Shown: in pieces, positions 16,880-26,090 of the stretch
How positions within the stretch are numbered: the stretch's first letter is position 1
How the letters are laid out: each line of letters opens with the position of its first letter
Origin: Desulfobacterium sp.
GTDB lineage: Bacteria; Desulfobacterota; Desulfobacteria; Desulfobacterales; Desulfobacteraceae
Direction: 5' to 3'
NCBI GenBank assembly: GCA_030145245.1
Contig: JAQYWC010000067.1
Location: 82,493 to 146,492 of the forward strand
Length of the DNA stretch: 64,000 nt
Position numbers and translations under genes: made by a program
The notes under the pieces: generated by a model
Seen by the model: the letters and a program-made list of their open reading frames with translations, nothing else
What the model was told of the DNA's origin: nothing
The model's database searches: none

Positions 16880-18289
16880 TCAAAATTGAAAATATATAAA
16901 TTGACTCTCCCCAAAAACCCCGATGAACAAAATAACGAAAACAAGAACGGCATATGCAGACATCCGTACAAAATCGAACTGATTCTTTGATATTGTAAAA
17001 AGAAAATCATAATATTCCATTTTAATTTCACCGACCACCAGCATTAAAATTGCAATCGTAGCATACAGGGGCGCAACGATATCGTTCCCATTGCCGATAT
17101 ACAATTCACCTGGGCTTGTTACGATGGTTCTCAGGATGTAAAAAGCATCATCCAGGGTGTTGGCCCTAAAAAATATCCATGAGAAATTCACCAACAAAAA
17201 TGTAACCGCCACATTGACGAGACTTTTCCTTCTATCTTTAAAAAAAGAATTTTCAACAATCAAATACACCCCATTTAAACCACCCCATAAAACAAACGTC
17301 CAATTCGCACCATGCCATAATCCACAAATTAAAAAAGTGATAAAAAGATTCATCAACCATCGTGGTTTTTCAACGCGATTTCCCCCAAGGGGGATATACA
17401 GATAATCTCTTAGCCATGTTGAAAGAGAAATATGCCACCGCCGCCAGAATTCACCCATGGAATGGGCCAAATAAGGTCTTTTAAAATTTGTCATCAATTG
17501 AATTCCAAACAGCTTGGCAGTCCCGATTGCAATTAAGGAATACCCGGCAAAATCCCCATAAATCTGGAAAGCGAATAAAAAAGTCGCGGCAAGAAAAGTT
17601 AATCCGCCATGCATAGGAACATTATTGTACACGGCATTCACATAAATAGCGGCCCGGTCGGCAACAACCAATTTCAAAAAGAACCCCCATATCATAAGTT
17701 TCATTCCATGGGAGATATTGGAGTAAAGGAATACTTTTTTGGTAAGAAACTGTGGTAAAAGATGGGTCGCCCTTTCAATAGGACCGGCTACCAGTTGAGG
17801 AAAAAAGGCCACAAATGTAAAGAAAGAAACAATATCCCCATGGGGCGTCAGTTTCCGTTTATAGACATCAATTGAATAGCTTAATGTTTGAAAGGTATAA
17901 AAACTGATACCCACAGGCAGGATAATACTAAGACACTCAAAATCAATTTGACCGCCAAAAAAAGAAAACGCCCGTATAAATGATTCCAGGAAAAAATTGG
18001 AGTACTTAAAGTAACCCAACATCGCCAGATTACAGGTAAGGCTGACAAGCAACAGGCCTTTTCTTACTTTTTCATTTCCATTCAGTCTCAACAGACAAAG
18101 ACCGATGAGATAGTCAACAAAAGAACTAAAAACAATAAGCAATAGAAAGCGTTTGTCCCACCATCCATAAAAAACATAACTGGCGATTAACAAGCACAGA
18201 TTCTGACATTTCACATTGTTCTGCAACAACCAATATGAGACAAACACCATGGGTAAAAACACTGCAAAATCAATTGAGTTAAACAGCAT
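16880..18289 (-). CDS. MBOAT-family polysaccharide O-acyltransferase (AlgI/PatA-like)
   Basis: 469 residues with about a dozen hydrophobic segments, an inner-membrane protein. Family marks are FAGYSLIAIGTAKLFG, the block GEFWRRWHISLSTWLRDYLY with PLGGNR, and the catalytic-His segment CGLWHGANWTFVLWG. MBOAT proteins of this type pass acetyl groups across the membrane for O-acetylation of exopolysaccharide or peptidoglycan. It is the first gene of a two-gene unit with the SGNH partner and diverges from the exopolysaccharide cluster, making that polymer its likely target. The Shine-Dalgarno is weak, and the sequence is AT-rich relative to flanking genes. Confidence 0.92.
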   Translation of the reverse strand: MLFNSIDFAVFLPMVFVSYWLLQNNVKCQNLCLLIASYVFYGWWDKRFLLLIVFSSFVDYLIGLCLLRLNGNEKVRKGLLLVSLTCNLAMLGYFKYSNFFLESFIRAFSFFGGQIDFECLSIILPVGISFYTFQTLSYSIDVYKRKLTPHGDIVSFFTFVAFFPQLVAGPIERATHLLPQFLTKKVFLYSNISHGMKLMIWGFFLKLVVADRAAIYVNAVYNNVPMHGGLTFLAATFLFAFQIYGDFAGYSLIAIGTAKLFGIQLMTNFKRPYLAHSMGEFWRRWHISLSTWLRDYLYIPLGGNRVEKPRWLMNLFITFLICGLWHGANWTFVLWGGLNGVYLIVENSFFKDRRKSLVNVAVTFLLVNFSWIFFRANTLDDAFYILRTIVTSPGELYIGNGNDIVAPLYATIAILMLVVGEIKMEYYDFLFTISKNQFDFVRMSAYAVLVFVILFIGVFGESQFIYFQF

Positions 18290-18868
18290 ACGTCGCGGTC
18301 GTCTTTGATTGTTTAACCGGGATAGGCAACCAGTGGATCACCTGAGGTCTTTCCCGGAGCCGTCCCCCGACATCCGTTAAACGCAAACGAACACCGGTAA
18401 AGAGCCACATAAAAACAAACGGGACTGTTCGAATCTGCCGCATCAATCAAATTCCCTTTGGCTTCATTTCCCATGATTCCGAATTCTTAATTGTAATAAA
18501 ACAGGATGGTAATATACCCAGTTCGACGGATAAAATCAACCGTTCATTTACTTCCCCCCGTTACTAAATCAAACAAAACTTAATTCACTCCGAAAGCTAA
18601 ATCAGGCACCGCTGACATTACTTCGTATTTAACGACAAAAAGGACTGCCGGATACCGCCCCCGGAACCTTGCAACGCGCATACCCATTGGACTTTTTCTA
18701 TTTTTTAAGTTGACAATCACAAAGTCATTAGAGTAGTAATAACACTTCACACATTATTGAGAAGGTATTTTTAGACAGAACAGTTATTTGAGTTGTTGAG
18801 CTTTATATTTTTAAGAGTATCAAGGGAACAGAACTGAGACCTTACTTGTTAAAAAGAGAGCGAGCAAA
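18290..18868. other. Long divergent intergenic region ahead of the exopolysaccharide cluster
   Basis: 579 bases without a convincing gene on either strand. The stretch is AT-rich and presumably holds the control regions for both the MBOAT unit (minus) and the exopolysaccharide operon (plus). I looked for a c-di-GMP riboswitch, an ops/JUMPstart element and a sigma-54 site and saw none clearly. A weak sigma-70-like pair lies at 18710-18739. A tRNA-like GTTCGAATC at about 18426-18434 has no supporting cloverleaf. Confidence 0.6.
18710..18739 (+). promoter_or_regulatory. Candidate promoter of the exopolysaccharide operon
   Basis: A perfect TTGACA (18710-18715) is followed after 18 bases by TAGTAA (18734-18739), a modest -10. 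Transcription would begin near 18746, leaving a 120-base leader before the first gene. Long leaders are common ahead of regulated polysaccharide operons. Confidence 0.35.
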
Positions 18869-19687
18869 ATGGATACAAAGTTCACTTTAAAACCGATCGC
18901 AAATATTACCAGGAGGAGACCAGCCTCCGGAAAAACCAGCCGCTTGGCCGCGTTATTCCCCCTGCAGTATCTCAAAAAACGGCGATACTCCAAACTGCTG
19001 ATATGTTTAAATTATTGCATAGCCATACCGGCACTTGTTTTCACGTTTCCCGTCATGGCCGCCATTGCTGTGGCCATCAAAATCGATTCCCCTGGTCCCG
19101 CCATTTTTCGTCAAAAACGCGTGGGCAAGAATCGTAGAGCGACGGCAGACCGCAGGATCTCGGATAAAAATCAAACCGTTCAATGTGACAGGCGGCAAGT
19201 GCAGAAGAGACGGGAAGATCTCGGCGGACGCCCGTTCACGTTTTACAAATTTCGAACCATGAAAACAAATGCCAAAGAGCTATATCCCGAATTATATGAA
19301 TATAAATACTCCGAACCGGAACTGAAGAGCTTAAAATTCAAGAACAATGAAGACCCCCGGGTAACCCGGGTTGGCAAATGGCTTCGCAAAACAACCCTCG
19401 ACGAACTGCCGAATTTCATAAATGTACTTACCGGTGACATGAACCTTGTGGGCCCCCGCCCGGAAATCCCGGAGATGGCAAAGTATTACAAGGGAGAACA
19501 AAAGAGAAAATTCAGTGTAAAACCCGGGGTGACCGGTCTTGCCCAAATCAGTGGCCGTGGGGATTTGAAATTCAATGAAACCATCCAGTATGATATTGAA
19601 TACCTCTCCCAAAGAAGCTTTTTGAAGGACCTGTCAATACTTGTAAAAACGTTGGAGGCTTTGATTTTCCGGCGTGGGGCTTATTAA
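18869..19687 (+). CDS. Undecaprenyl-phosphate sugar phosphotransferase (initiating transferase)
   Basis: 272 residues. One membrane helix (about 46-72) precedes the bacterial sugar-transferase domain: [46 protein letters not shown] then PRPE, and [13 protein letters not shown]. These enzymes put the first sugar phosphate on undecaprenyl phosphate at the inner membrane, starting repeat-unit assembly. A basic insertion with two ADRR/CDRR-type repeats lies between the RQKRVG and FTFYKF motifs (about 88-124). The short form without the long N-terminal CoA-binding domain is the PssY/WcaJ-C type. The sugar is not predictable from sequence. Confidence 0.94.
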   Translation: MDTKFTLKPIANITRRRPASGKTSRLAALFPLQYLKKRRYSKLLICLNYCIAIPALVFTFPVMAAIAVAIKIDSPGPAIFRQKRVGKNRRATADRRISDKNQTVQCDRRQVQKRREDLGGRPFTFYKFRTMKTNAKELYPELYEYKYSEPELKSLKFKNNEDPRVTRVGKWLRKTTLDELPNFINVLTGDMNLVGPRPEIPEMAKYYKGEQKRKFSVKPGVTGLAQISGRGDLKFNETIQYDIEYLSQRSFLKDLSILVKTLEALIFRRGAY

Positions 19688-19734
19688 AACCGGATTTTTG
19701 TTTTTTTTTGCCAACCACCATGGGGAGGGTGTTT

Positions 19735-20697
19735 ATGTCTGAAGATATGGTCGGTGTTATACTTGCAGCGGGTCGTGGTACGAGAATGGCCCCTTTCAAT
19801 AAAAACTATCCCAAGCCAACGCTACCCATCTGCAATCAACCGTTGATGGCCTATCAGATTGCCATCATGAAGCAATCAGGAATTCGGAAGATTTACATAG
19901 TCATCGGCCATTTAGGCTATGAAATTTCCCGAACCATCGGAGACGGCAAAGATTTTGATGTGGAGATACACTATGTTGAACAGTCCGACACCCTCGGCAT
20001 TGCCCATGCTGTGGGACAGTTGGAACCCTACATCAATTCTCCGTTTCTGTTATTTTTAGGGGATATCTATTTCCATGGCAACGGCATCAGGCAGGTGATG
20101 GAGGATTACAGGCGTTCACCGGATGGAAGTCTGATATTTGTCAAGGAAGAAGATGACCCGGAAGCCATCAAAAAGAATTTTGCCGTCATCTATGACCCGG
20201 AAACAGGGCGAATTCAAAGGGTGATCGAAAAACCGAGACATGTCAAGAACCGGATGAAAGGATGCGGGATTTACCTGTTTGACCTCCCCATTTTTGATGC
20301 GATCCGAAGAACCCCGCGAACAGCCTTGAGGGATGAGTATGAATTGACAGATTCCATTCAAATACTCATTGACGATGGGGAGCCTGTCACCATTGCCAAG
20401 GCCATTGAAAATGATATCAACCTGACCTCGCCTTCGGATCTGTTGCGGGTGAACCTCTATGAACTTGATAACCAAGGTCTCGGGCAACTGGTTGATGCCA
20501 CATCCAAAGTCGATGAAAATTCCCAAATCCGGCATACGGTCATCGGACCCAATGCTGAAATCCGGGGCCACGGCACCCTGAAGGACTCCCTTGTTTTGGG
20601 AAATACCACCGTGGATCTGAACGGAGAAGTAATTTCAAATCATATCATGACACCCAACTTGGCCATTGACTGTAAGGCCATGTGTTATTCAAAATAA
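19735..20697 (+). CDS. Sugar-1-phosphate nucleotidyltransferase (RmlA/GalU-like)
   Basis: 320 residues beginning MSEDMVGVILAAGRGTRMAP. The nucleotide-binding LAAGRGTRM and PKPTLP, the GDI segment (LFLGDIYFHGN) and VIEKPRHVKNRMKGCGIYLF are typical of NTP:sugar-1-phosphate transferases, which activate a sugar for a polysaccharide. A C-terminal left-handed-helix-like tail (DENSQIRHTVIGPNAEIRG) is present. An in-frame ATG lies 27 bases upstream, but GGGGAGG seven bases before 19735 decides this start. Nine T at 19701-19709 lie just upstream. The exact nucleotide and sugar are not certain. Confidence 0.9.
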   Translation: MSEDMVGVILAAGRGTRMAPFNKNYPKPTLPICNQPLMAYQIAIMKQSGIRKIYIVIGHLGYEISRTIGDGKDFDVEIHYVEQSDTLGIAHAVGQLEPYINSPFLLFLGDIYFHGNGIRQVMEDYRRSPDGSLIFVKEEDDPEAIKKNFAVIYDPETGRIQRVIEKPRHVKNRMKGCGIYLFDLPIFDAIRRTPRTALRDEYELTDSIQILIDDGEPVTIAKAIENDINLTSPSDLLRVNLYELDNQGLGQLVDATSKVDENSQIRHTVIGPNAEIRGHGTLKDSLVLGNTTVDLNGEVISNHIMTPNLAIDCKAMCYSK

Positions 20698-20719
20698 GTT
20701 CTTTTGATAAGGAGAAACG

Positions 20720-21664
20720 TTGAAAGTTATTGTAACCGGAGGAGCTGGGTTCATCGGCCACCATACCGTCCGTGAATTGCTTGAAAATGGACATGATATC
20801 CTTGTGGTGGACAACCTGAGTGTCGGAAAACGGGCAAATATTCCGTCAGCAGTAATGTTTGAAAAGGCGGACGTCCTGGATTCCGGGGCAATGGTCCGCC
20901 TCTTTTCCCAGTTCAAGCCGGACGGAGTACTTCATCTTGCCGCACGGGTCAGTATTCGAAATTCCGTTGAAGCCTTTTTAGAAGATGCAAAACAAAATTA
21001 TATCGGCACTGCAACGGTTCTGGATGCAGCCGTTAAAGCCGACACGCCCCGCTTTATCCTTGCCAGCAGCATGGCAGTGTATGGGGACGCCCCCACCCCT
21101 TCCCCCATTGCCGAGACCTGGCCGAAAGCCCCGGCAAGTCCCTATGGCATCAGCAAACTGGCCTCGGAACAAACGGTTTTGAACATTGGCGAGCAAACCG
21201 GCATCAATGCAACGGTACTGCGTCTGTTCAACACCTTCGGAACCGGCCAGACCTACACGCCCTATGTCGGCGTCATCACCATTTTCATCCGACGGCTACT
21301 GGCTGGCATGCATCCCATCATATTTGGAGATGGCAATCAATGCAGGGACTTTGTGTATGTCAAGGATGTTGCGCAATCATTTGTGAGTGCCCTTCATGGG
21401 GACCAGCGGGGAGTCACCATGAATATCGGAACAGGAATCGGAAAAACAGTGAATGAACTTGCTTGCCTGATAAGCGAAAAAACAGGACTTTCAATGGCAC
21501 CGGAATACACTCCTGCAAAGTCCGAAGAGCTCCGTAACTCCGTTGCGGACATTTCCCTTGCCCGGGAAACCATCGGCTACGCTCCCCGGTATGGCATTGG
21601 TGATAAGTTAGAAGAAGTGATTGAATCTCTAAAATCGATCTCTCCCCATACGGATCCCCAGTAA
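20720..21664 (+). CDS. NAD-dependent sugar epimerase/dehydratase (GalE-like, extended SDR)
   Basis: 314 residues starting at TTG, with AAGGAG five bases upstream. The Rossmann motif GGAGFIGHHTV, the Ser/Thr region ASSMAVYGD, the catalytic YGISK and an NTFGTGQ segment place it in the extended short-chain dehydrogenase/reductase family. Members epimerise or dehydrate NDP-sugars in the cytoplasm. The preceding nucleotidyltransferase probably makes its substrate. GalE-like UDP-sugar 4-epimerase is the best guess, not a proof. Confidence 0.9.
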   Translation: MKVIVTGGAGFIGHHTVRELLENGHDILVVDNLSVGKRANIPSAVMFEKADVLDSGAMVRLFSQFKPDGVLHLAARVSIRNSVEAFLEDAKQNYIGTATVLDAAVKADTPRFILASSMAVYGDAPTPSPIAETWPKAPASPYGISKLASEQTVLNIGEQTGINATVLRLFNTFGTGQTYTPYVGVITIFIRRLLAGMHPIIFGDGNQCRDFVYVKDVAQSFVSALHGDQRGVTMNIGTGIGKTVNELACLISEKTGLSMAPEYTPAKSEELRNSVADISLARETIGYAPRYGIGDKLEEVIESLKSISPHTDPQ

Positions 21665-21665
21665 A

Positions 21666-22436
21666 ATGAGCCCTAAAATGAAAAGGACACAAAAGGTGAA
21701 ACACAGATGGACACATTCAACGGGGTGGATTGGGATCTGCTTGCTCCTCTGCGCCTGTTCCCACCTGCCCGCTACTGAAAAAGTCACAAGCCCCGATCAA
21801 GCCCGGGCGATTCAAGGGGTGCCCCTGCCTGGGGTGCGAAAGATACCAACCCAAACCTATCGGATTCTGCCTGGAGACAGGGTGGAAATTAAGTTTGTTT
21901 ACCATCCTAAATTCTCAGAACAGATGGAGGTGCGGCCGGATGGAAGAATTTCCCTTCCCATTGTTCAAGAAATAATGGCCGCCGGTAAAACGCCCGGAGA
22001 ACTGCAAAAAGATTTGTACGACGCTTTTTCCAAAGAACTGTACAAACCGGACATTTCGGTTATCATGCGTCATTTTGAAGGACGCGTGGTCTATGTCGGC
22101 GGGGCGGTCAAAACCCCTGGGGTTATGAAGGTGACGTTACCCACCACCCTGCTCCAGGCGGTCATATACAGTTCAGGCCCATTGACAAGTGCCAACGAAG
22201 AACAGGTTTTAATTATTCGGACGGGTTCGGATCAAGCCGCCCGGGTGCTCACCGTGAATCTGGAACAGATCCGGAAAGGAAACGCCCCCGATGTGTTGTT
22301 GGAGCCCTATGACGTCATCTATCTGCCCAAAACCACCATCGCAAAAACCGGAGAATTTGTGGAAACTTATATCAACGCCCTTATTCCAAGGAACGTCAGT
22401 TTCCCATTTACCTACGAACTCCATGGAGACCAATAG
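21666..22436 (+). CDS. Polysaccharide export lipoprotein (Wza/OPX family)
   Basis: 256 residues. A signal peptide ends in LLCAC, a lipobox, so an outer-membrane lipoprotein is expected. The polysaccharide-export domain begins at TYRILPGDRVEIKFVYHPKF, with VRPDGRISLP, and an SLBB-like domain follows (VVYVGGAVKTPGVMKV). OPX proteins form the outer-membrane or periplasm-spanning exit of capsule and exopolysaccharide. The start codon lies one base after the epimerase stop; a second ATG at 21678 is possible. It is shorter than E. coli Wza (about 380), with one SLBB repeat rather than two. Confidence 0.93.
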   Translation: MSPKMKRTQKVKHRWTHSTGWIGICLLLCACSHLPATEKVTSPDQARAIQGVPLPGVRKIPTQTYRILPGDRVEIKFVYHPKFSEQMEVRPDGRISLPIVQEIMAAGKTPGELQKDLYDAFSKELYKPDISVIMRHFEGRVVYVGGAVKTPGVMKVTLPTTLLQAVIYSSGPLTSANEEQVLIIRTGSDQAARVLTVNLEQIRKGNAPDVLLEPYDVIYLPKTTIAKTGEFVETYINALIPRNVSFPFTYELHGDQ

Positions 22437-22451
22437 CTCGGACGATTATTT

Positions 22452-24038
22452 ATGATATCAGATATGAAAGAACATTCATTCCTTACCCTGCGAGATATTT
22501 TACGGACTTTTTTTAAAAATGGCCGTCAGATTCTCATCCTTACAGTGCTTTCGGCTATTTTGGGTGCCATCGTCAGTTTCTCATATCCGCCGGTATTCGA
22601 ATCCCGCGGCGAGATTCTGGTGAAACGCCTCTCTTTAAACGAGAAAGACCCAGGTACCAACAGCGACTCCATGAGGGTCACCCCCAACATCCGTCATCTG
22701 GATCAAGCAGGGGAGATAAACACGGTCATCGTCCTGCTGAAGAGTATGGACCTGACCCGGCGCATTGTTGAAACCCTTGATATTACCAGGGAACGCTTTG
22801 ATCGTATCCCGGATTACCGGAAATACATCCGAAGAGCCTGGGTCAATGTTAAAGAGGTCATCATAACAGCCTACAACCAAATCAAATACACCTTGCATTT
22901 GTCCAAACCACCCACCCCGGAAGAACGCCGGATCCTCGAACAGAACCGACTGCTTGCGGACATTGCCGATGCATTCGATATTTCCCAGGTTCCGGACAGT
23001 GATATCATCTCCATTGCATTTCGCTGCAACGATCAGACCCTGGCCCGGGAAATCACCGGAAAAATGTGTGAACAGGCATTGTTCTGGCATGAAGAGAAAA
23101 CCGGATTATCGCCCGTCAACCTAACATTTTATAAAAATCAGGTGGACGACGCCAGGCACAAGCTGAACCGGATAGAAAAGGAATTATCCACACTGCGAAG
23201 CACCATGAATCTGATCGGGGCCGAACGGGAAACAGCCCTTTTAATCGAGCACCGGCTTTTATCCAAATCCCGTTTGAATAAGGCCCTCGTGAAACAAAAG
23301 GCCCTGGACGCTCAACTGGCGTTTCTCAAAAACGAAATCCGGAAGAACGCCCCCTATATCATTTTAACCCGGGACATCTCCATCAATCCGGTATGGGAGA
23401 ATGTTGCCCATGAAATCGCCAGGATGAAACTCGATCGGTTCAAGCAAGGCCAGGAATATGCAGAACAGGGAAGGATTATCTCCGGCATTGATGAATCCAT
23501 CAAAGAAAGTGAAGCATTGCTGGAAACCATTCGCCCTGAAAAGAAAATGTCCTTTCAGGAAGGTGTCAACACGATCCATGAAAGCCTTGCCCATAGCTTG
23601 AATGCCAAAACAGCCGAACACGTCGCCGTTAGTTCAGAAATAGACCGGATTCGGGAAGAGATCGAGGAATTCAACCAGGAATTGAAAACCATCAACCAAA
23701 ACATCCATCTTGTTTCCAGGTTGGAGTTGGAATGGAAATCCACCCGGGAAACCTATGAGATGTATTTGAAAACCGCCGAGGAAACCCGGTTGCTGGACCA
23801 GAAAAAAAGAGCCAAAATAGTGGACCTGATCATCATTCAACAGGCGGATTCTCCCATACGCCCGGTCAAACCCCGAAAATGGTTGTATATTTTCCTTTCT
23901 GCTCTGTGCGCCTTTGTTTTGACAACGGCCCTGTGTTTTGTCCGGGAACTTAACGACACGACTTACTGGAACGCGGACGAAATCCAAAATGAGCTGGGGC
24001 TTCAAGTTTTGGGAACCATCGAACAATACAAAGGATAG
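22452..24038 (+). CDS. Polysaccharide co-polymerase (Wzz/GNVR-type chain-length protein)
   Basis: 528 residues with a membrane helix near the N-terminus (about 27-46, ILILTVLSAILGAIVSFSY), a long periplasmic coiled-coil domain (about 60-470), a proline-rich SPIRPVKPRK and a second helix (about 477-497). This is the classic architecture of chain-length regulators that work with Wzx/Wzy and the export channel. The cytoplasmic tail is short and has no kinase domain; the separate ATPase-like protein encoded next is the likely partner. The Shine-Dalgarno is not obvious. Confidence 0.93.
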   Translation: MISDMKEHSFLTLRDILRTFFKNGRQILILTVLSAILGAIVSFSYPPVFESRGEILVKRLSLNEKDPGTNSDSMRVTPNIRHLDQAGEINTVIVLLKSMDLTRRIVETLDITRERFDRIPDYRKYIRRAWVNVKEVIITAYNQIKYTLHLSKPPTPEERRILEQNRLLADIADAFDISQVPDSDIISIAFRCNDQTLAREITGKMCEQALFWHEEKTGLSPVNLTFYKNQVDDARHKLNRIEKELSTLRSTMNLIGAERETALLIEHRLLSKSRLNKALVKQKALDAQLAFLKNEIRKNAPYIILTRDISINPVWENVAHEIARMKLDRFKQGQEYAEQGRIISGIDESIKESEALLETIRPEKKMSFQEGVNTIHESLAHSLNAKTAEHVAVSSEIDRIREEIEEFNQELKTINQNIHLVSRLELEWKSTRETYEMYLKTAEETRLLDQKKRAKIVDLIIIQQADSPIRPVKPRKWLYIFLSALCAFVLTTALCFVRELNDTTYWNADEIQNELGLQVLGTIEQYKG

Positions 24039-24050
24039 CAATTACGAATC

Positions 24051-24743
24051 ATGGATATCATATCTCAACAGAAAACAACTTCCGGGCAGGTCAAATGGAC
24101 GCTGGATCACCCCTTTTTCAAAACCGAAAAGCCGGATCCGGTCTTTCGCTCCATTTATGAAAAAAGTATACTTCAACTCCAGGCCACCCCCCATCCAGTG
24201 GTCGGGGTGTTTTCAAGTATTCCGAGGGAAGGCTGCACCAGCATCGTATTAAAACTGGCACAGATGGCCTCCCAAAATCAAAAGACAGTTTTAATCATTG
24301 ACACCGGTAACGGGGGAGAGCTCAGCCGCTACTTCAATCTTTCCGGGCACCGGGGAATCCATGATATCAGGGACAAACCATCGAACATCGCTGATATGGC
24401 CATTCCCACGAAGTGGCAAGGTGTATCCGTGCTTCCCTTCGGGCTGGCAGCCAATACGGGATTACCCTACCAGGATTTAAAACCCGCCATTGCTGAACTC
24501 AAGCCCCAATGGGATCTCACCCTGATCGATCTTCCCCCTATTTTGGAATCCTTGCTGGCAGCCCATCTATCGGATGGCGTTGTTGACAAACTCCTATGGG
24601 TCATTGCAGCCCATCGCACTCGCCGGGAAACCATCCTGCGGGCCCAGGCGGAACTCAGGACCTATGGGCAGCCCATCCCCCTGGAGACCATCCTGAACAT
24701 GAGACAATTTTTTATCCCGAAAGGGCTTTACCGATTCTTCTGA
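24051..24743 (+). CDS. BY-kinase-like (CpsD/CapB) ATPase with degenerate nucleotide-binding motifs
   Basis: 230 residues with the fold pattern of bacterial tyrosine kinases that pair with Wzz proteins. Where a Walker A (PGEGKST) is expected it reads FSSIPREGCTSIV, with Cys in place of the essential Lys. The Walker A' region reads VLIIDTGNGGEL instead of IDADLRRP. A Walker B-like LTLIDLPP remains. No tyrosine cluster is seen at the C-terminus, which ends GLYRFF. The protein may therefore be a structural, non-catalytic regulator of polymerisation. It starts 12 bases after the co-polymerase gene. Confidence 0.8.
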   Translation: MDIISQQKTTSGQVKWTLDHPFFKTEKPDPVFRSIYEKSILQLQATPHPVVGVFSSIPREGCTSIVLKLAQMASQNQKTVLIIDTGNGGELSRYFNLSGHRGIHDIRDKPSNIADMAIPTKWQGVSVLPFGLAANTGLPYQDLKPAIAELKPQWDLTLIDLPPILESLLAAHLSDGVVDKLLWVIAAHRTRRETILRAQAELRTYGQPIPLETILNMRQFFIPKGLYRFF

Positions 24744-24758
24744 AAAAGGCCCAAGGCA

Positions 24759-26075
24759 ATGACTCTTTCCCATCAAAAACAACCCGGCACCCGCCCCAAG
24801 TTACATCGGGATATCGGGCATACCCTGTGGACCTTGATCTCTTCGGGCAGCAATGCCTTGCTGGGGGTGGGCGGCGGTCTGCTCATGATAACCTGCCTTT
24901 CCGTCCAGGAATACGGACGAATCAGTTCGGTTCTGGCGGTGGTCCTCATTGTCCAGGAACTGGTCGGTCAAGGTATCAATGACAGCATGGTGAGACTCGG
25001 CACCCAAGCCGTTGCAAAGGACACCCACCGGATCAACCATATCTTCCGGGCGGGTCTGGTGATCAAGCTCGGCATATGCGGCATACTGGCGGTTTGCCTC
25101 CTGGCGCTGCCGGACGGCGTCTACGGGATTCTCGGACTGGACAGAATCCAAGAGGCCCTGCCCCAGATGATTGCCGCCATCACGGGATATGGACTGTGGA
25201 CCTTGATTCAGGCCAAAAAGCAAGCAGCGTTGGATTTTAAAACCCTGGCCTTGATTCGACCGGTTTACAACACAGCCCGGCTGTGCTTTTTTGCGCTGTT
25301 GATTACAATGGGGACATTTACATGGATGCGGGCATTGTGGATCATCTCCGGTTGCTTCTTTTTAAGCGCATGGCTCATTGGATACAGGGACTGGTTGATA
25401 TTATTACGCTTGCCCCTTGATGCCGAGTCGATAATAGCACCCATTGGCGCGGTATGGCGCTACGCGAAATGGAGTATCCTCGCCGGGGTGACCTATGTAT
25501 TCTATAGCCGCATGGATGTGCTGATGTTAACCCGCATGAAAACCGAGTCGGATGTGGCGGTCTACAACGCCGCCTGGCAGATTTTGACAATTCTCGACCT
25601 TTGTATTATTTCGATCATGACCACCATGATGCCCAAGGCCTGCCATCACCGATATTATGAGGACCTTTTAAATTGGTGCAAGCGATGCCTTTTCATCAGC
25701 GTCGGCGTATCCGTCTTGAGTTTACCCATATTCATTTTTGTCGATGATTATATTCCCCTTTTGTTTCCCGGCGCCTATCTCATATCGGCGTCCTTGCTGA
25801 AAATCATGTATCCCGCATATATTCTCTCCCTGCTGGTTTTTCCATTGATTGGCCTGCTCTATGCATTGGAGCGGTTTTATATCAGTGCCATCGTCCATTC
25901 ACTACTGTTGATAGTGAGTTTTCCGGTTTATTACATGGCGATCAACACCGCCGGTACCACAGGAGCTGCCTGGGGGACTTTGATATTGAAATCGGCAACA
26001 GCAGCCATTTTAGGCCTGGCCGTATGGTGGTCCCTTTCCGGTGCCCCCAGAAAAGCATCCCCCCTCCGGAGATAA
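24759..26075 (+). CDS. Polysaccharide repeat-unit flippase (Wzx, MOP superfamily)
   Basis: 438 residues with about 12-14 predicted hydrophobic segments, starting MTLSHQKQPG and carrying SGSNALLGVGGGLLMITCLS early and a typical YSRMDVLMLTRMKTESDVAVY segment in the middle. Wzx proteins move undecaprenyl-linked oligosaccharide across the inner membrane. Context (initiating transferase, polymerase, co-polymerase, export channel) supports the role. It begins 15 bases after the BY-kinase-like gene. Confidence 0.9.
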   Translation: MTLSHQKQPGTRPKLHRDIGHTLWTLISSGSNALLGVGGGLLMITCLSVQEYGRISSVLAVVLIVQELVGQGINDSMVRLGTQAVAKDTHRINHIFRAGLVIKLGICGILAVCLLALPDGVYGILGLDRIQEALPQMIAAITGYGLWTLIQAKKQAALDFKTLALIRPVYNTARLCFFALLITMGTFTWMRALWIISGCFFLSAWLIGYRDWLILLRLPLDAESIIAPIGAVWRYAKWSILAGVTYVFYSRMDVLMLTRMKTESDVAVYNAAWQILTILDLCIISIMTTMMPKACHHRYYEDLLNWCKRCLFISVGVSVLSLPIFIFVDDYIPLLFPGAYLISASLLKIMYPAYILSLLVFPLIGLLYALERFYISAIVHSLLLIVSFPVYYMAINTAGTTGAAWGTLILKSATAAILGLAVWWSLSGAPRKASPLRR

Positions 26076-26090
26076 CCCCAGAAAGGAGCA

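Noticed and set aside
18426..18434. GTTCGAATC resembling a tRNA T-loop
   Set aside because: No acceptor, D or anticodon stems can be formed around it.
18290..18868. c-di-GMP riboswitch or ops/JUMPstart element ahead of the exopolysaccharide operon
   Set aside because: No matching core sequences were seen on either strand.
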